Assembly (NCBI GenBank): GCA_026686845.1
Contig: JAIVEN010000010.1
Span: forward strand, 23,348,001-23,412,000
Length of the DNA stretch: 64,000 bases
Direction: 5' to 3'
Source: Adenanthera pavonina
Taxonomy: Eukaryota; Streptophyta; Magnoliopsida; Fabales; Fabaceae
Shown: one piece after another, positions 61,630-64,000 of the stretch
Layout of the letters: the number at the start of each line of letters is the position of its first letter
Numbering within the stretch: the first letter of the stretch is position 1
Made by a program: the position numbers and the translations under genes
The notes under the pieces: generated by a model
The model's database searches: none
What the model was told of the DNA's origin: nothing
Seen by the model: only the letters and a program-made list of their open reading frames with translations

Positions 61630-62380
61630 AGGAGAAAAGCCTGTGGGGTACAAATAGGCATTTGTGCAAAAACAAAATGAGAAAAATGAAGTTATTAGAC
61701 ATAAAGCACAACTTGTAGCGCAAGGATTTTTGCAAAGATTTGGTATTGATTATAAAGAGACATATTCTCTTATGGTAGATACAATCATGCACTTATAGAT
61801 ATCTAATTAATCTAGCAGTACATAATAAGTTTGGTATACATCTCACGGGTATTGTTACAACCTATTTAAATGGATAGTAAAATCTATATGAAAATCTTAG
61901 AAGGATTTACAATGCCTGAAACATGTAAGGATACATAAGAAAATTATGCAATATATTTGCATAAATCCTTATATAGATTGAAATAATCTGGACATATGTA
62001 GTATAATTGTCTTAGTGAATATTTGTTGAGAGAAGATTATAAGAATGAACTAATTTGCCCATGTGTATTTATAAAAAGAAATGGATCAGAGTTTGCTAAA
62101 ATTGTTGTTTATATGGGTAATTTAAATTTTATTAGGACCCCTAAGGAGCTTCAAAAGTATTTTATTGTTTAAAAAAAGAATTTGAAATGAAAGATTTTGG
62201 AAAACAAAGTTTGTCACTTAACAAATATGATTCTCCTTTATCAATAAACTTATAACGAATAGGTCATAAAGCTATTTTCTATGGATAAAATACATCCATT
62301 AACTACATTAATTGTTGTCTCGCTTGATGTGAATAAAGATCTATTTCACCCTTAAGAGAATGGTGAAGAACTTCTTGTTA
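61630..62380 (+). pseudogene. Decayed copia reverse-transcriptase fragment
   Basis: The plus-strand frame starts KPVGYK, meets a stop where the family has Trp (TGG to TAG), and continues FVQKQNEKNEVIRHKAQLVA, QGFLQRFGIDYKETYS. Further pieces in shifting frames read CPCVFIKR-like, KKEFEMKDFGK (near 62178) and SMDKIHPL followed by SLDVNKDLFHP (near 62282-62350). This order is that of the Ty1/copia pol reverse-transcriptase region. The catalytic YVDD is altered (the sequence reads as YMGN there, near 62112) and there are many stops and indels, so it is inactive. No LTRs can be assigned to it. Confidence 0.88.
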
Positions 62381-62428
62381 GAACTGGCAATATAGGTTAA
62401 GCCCAATAAGTCTGCCCAATAAAATGGG

Positions 62429-63832
62429 TGTAATATCCATTTTTTAATGGAATGTTATAAAATGAATAAAAGATGAGAAACGAAGTGAGACGAAAATGCT
62501 ATATATAATTGGGATTTAGATGAAATTAATTTCTCATCTAATTTTTAGAAAAGTTATGTTTGGTTCTTAATTGGAATTAATTTTCTATAAGGTTCCTAGC
62601 AGAAATAAACCTTATGGAAAATTAATTCTAGAACTTACCCCAGAAAATATGCAATATACCACTTGAATGAAAAAACACTCCAAGCTGAGCGTAACGGTAT
62701 AAGTATTGCATAGCTCAGAGATCTAGGTTGAGAGATAGACCAATTTGAAGTTATTGCGTATAGTAAAAAAAAAGAAATTAAAAAAGTTAGTATTTGGGTA
62801 AAATTACAAAAAAGTGCTAAAACATAATTACATTTTGACTCGGTTCAAGGCAAAAAGGTCATTTCCTAGGTTAGAAGAAAAATGTGAATATTGCATTTAA
62901 ACCTTAAGGGAATAAATGTTGACATCATAAAATGCACAAGAAATTGGGAAAAATGAAAAGATATTGTTAAGCATGAAGAGGGGCAAAGAGGTCATTTTTT
63001 TCAATTAAATGGAAAAATGAGAAAATTAAATTTTGACCTCAAGAATTAAGAATATTGCACTTTAGTCCCCTAAGAGTGAGTCTAACGTTTAGAAGACATA
63101 GAGAAAGAAGTTTGGGAAAATTTACACCTAATGACCTGAAAGTTCTAAAAATTATAAATTAGGTCGGGTTAAGGACATTTTTGTAAATATAAAAAATTAT
63201 AGTTAAAATGAAGCTCTCAATGAGTTATACCCAATGAAATATAGTATGAAATTTATTAAGGTAAAAATAATATTTATTGGGTGATTAGGATTTAATATTA
63301 ATATTTTACCCGATAAAAGTCAATTTGGACTGCAGGAAGAGGCAGTATTAATTCAAGAGAAATTATTGAGCCTTAATAAAATAAATTTTGGGTCTAGATA
63401 ATGATTTTGGACCAAAAGTAATTGTTGGATAATCCTATACTAATTTAATAACAATTTTGGCAAAAGTACTCAATCGGTACGGGTACATTTAATTGGTAAA
63501 GATTAATTTAGTCCGTTAAAGTTTGTCTAGGAATTTTTGGCCAAAAAAAGGAAAGTGAATCACCTCTGAAATTTTGAGTGGGATACAAAGGGAATTTCTT
63601 GAAAAGGTTTATTACTTAAAGTAACCATGATTGGCCAAAAATAACCATGATTAATTGGTTATTAGATCTCTTTCCTTAATGACTTGAGTTAAGCCATTTT
63701 CACCACTTCAACACACGTCTGGTTCAGCAGACCATAGGGAGGGAGAGAGCACAGAAACTTGAGAGGAAAATAGAGAAGCAAGGGGTAAAAGTTGCAGCTC
63801 ATGTGATCAAGGTAAGCTTTTATGACTATTAT
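62429..63832 (+). mobile_element. Gypsy-like LTR, family 2 (copy F)
   Basis: Starts TGTAATATCC. The block 63113-63240 aligns with 55180-55330 of copy E, and a purine-rich leader ends CAAG/GTAAGC at about 63811. It is interrupted at 63833 by a CACTA-type element. Copies E and F are clearly diverged, so this family is old. Confidence 0.5.
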
Positions 63833-64000
63833 CACTAGTGGAAAAAAAAGTTATTTAAGACTGAGTTTTAAAACGGTCAGCAAAAAGCCTGTTCTAAAAA
63901 ATGTGACTGGTGGCATTTTTGTAAATAAGTTGGTGAAAAAAAGTTTTCTAGAAAGGTGGTACATGGCACTATACTGGATTTTAGTTTTCCAAAACGGTGG
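63833..64000 (+). mobile_element. Start of a CACTA-type element, CACTAGTGG subfamily
   Basis: Opens CACTAGTGGAAAAAAAAG and continues with repeated AAAACGGT and TTCTAGAAAGG-type words, matching the terminus at 3221-3437. It is cut by the window end. The preceding TAT would be its target duplication if the other end shows the same. Confidence 0.7.

Noticed and set aside
1..64000. tRNA, rRNA or other structured RNA genes.
   Set aside because: Reading both strands, I found no tRNA A-box and B-box pair with a cloverleaf and no rRNA-like segment. The only tRNA-related sequence is the retrotransposon primer site at 56683-56694.

Overview
This is a window of AT-rich plant nuclear DNA, almost certainly from an angiosperm and probably a dicot. 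The evidence is the CACTA (En/Spm) transposons with TNP2-type transposases, plant-type LTRs that start TGTAAC, a copia LTR with a plant initiator-tRNA-Met primer site, GT-AG introns, and captured plant housekeeping-gene exons. No prokaryotic or organellar gene is visible. Most of the window is layered transposon sequence. Only one locus (5635-8320, minus strand) looks like a resident gene, and it is unrecognised and partly broken.

Layout. 1-304: end of a gypsy-like LTR (family 1). 305-5634: non-coding, with a CACTA-type terminus at about 3221-3437. 5635-8360: a multi-exon hypothetical locus with tandem duplications in its introns. 10012-15263: two family-1 LTRs separated by a fragment of a copia LTR. 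15379-19919: a 4.5-kb non-autonomous CACTA element with TSD CTA, carrying exons of a SOF1/DCAF13-like WD40 gene. 20341-39550: a tandem array of twelve ~736-bp monomers with a four-monomer higher-order repeat, split by a complete 10,379-bp CACTA element (27784-38162, TSD TAT). 40881-51385: a second, closely related CACTA element of 10,505 bp (TSD ATA) in the same orientation. 53202-58166: a diverged family-1 LTR, a family-2 LTR and a minus-strand copia LTR with its primer-binding site. 58837-60307: a 1.47-kb CACTA element (TSD CAT) inside probable LTR-derived DNA. 61630-62380: a decayed copia reverse-transcriptase fragment. 62429-63832: a second family-2 LTR. 63833-64000: the start of another CACTA-type element.

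The two 10-kb CACTA elements are the centrepiece. Read on the minus strand, each has a GC-rich leader exon, a TNP2 transposase (about 1,083 codons), then a second gene for which I could trace twelve exons that splice in frame to 734 codons. That second product joins a plant Ptta/En/Spm (Transposase_24-like) region and a coiled coil to a Ulp1-type cysteine protease with His, Asp, Gln and Cys all present at Ulp1-like spacing. Next comes a captured, intron-containing piece of the coatomer beta-prime (COPB2) gene. Both ends carry dense palindromic arrays of GGCGTTTA/TAAACGCC. Each element is disabled by different stops and frameshifts, mostly C-to-T type changes. At each lesion I compared, the other element keeps the sense codon or frame. 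Both elements carry the COPB2 piece, so capture came before they separated. Their different target duplications indicate independent insertions.

Limits: exon boundaries were read by eye from splice consensus and reading phase. Family names rest on recognised motifs, not on a database search.
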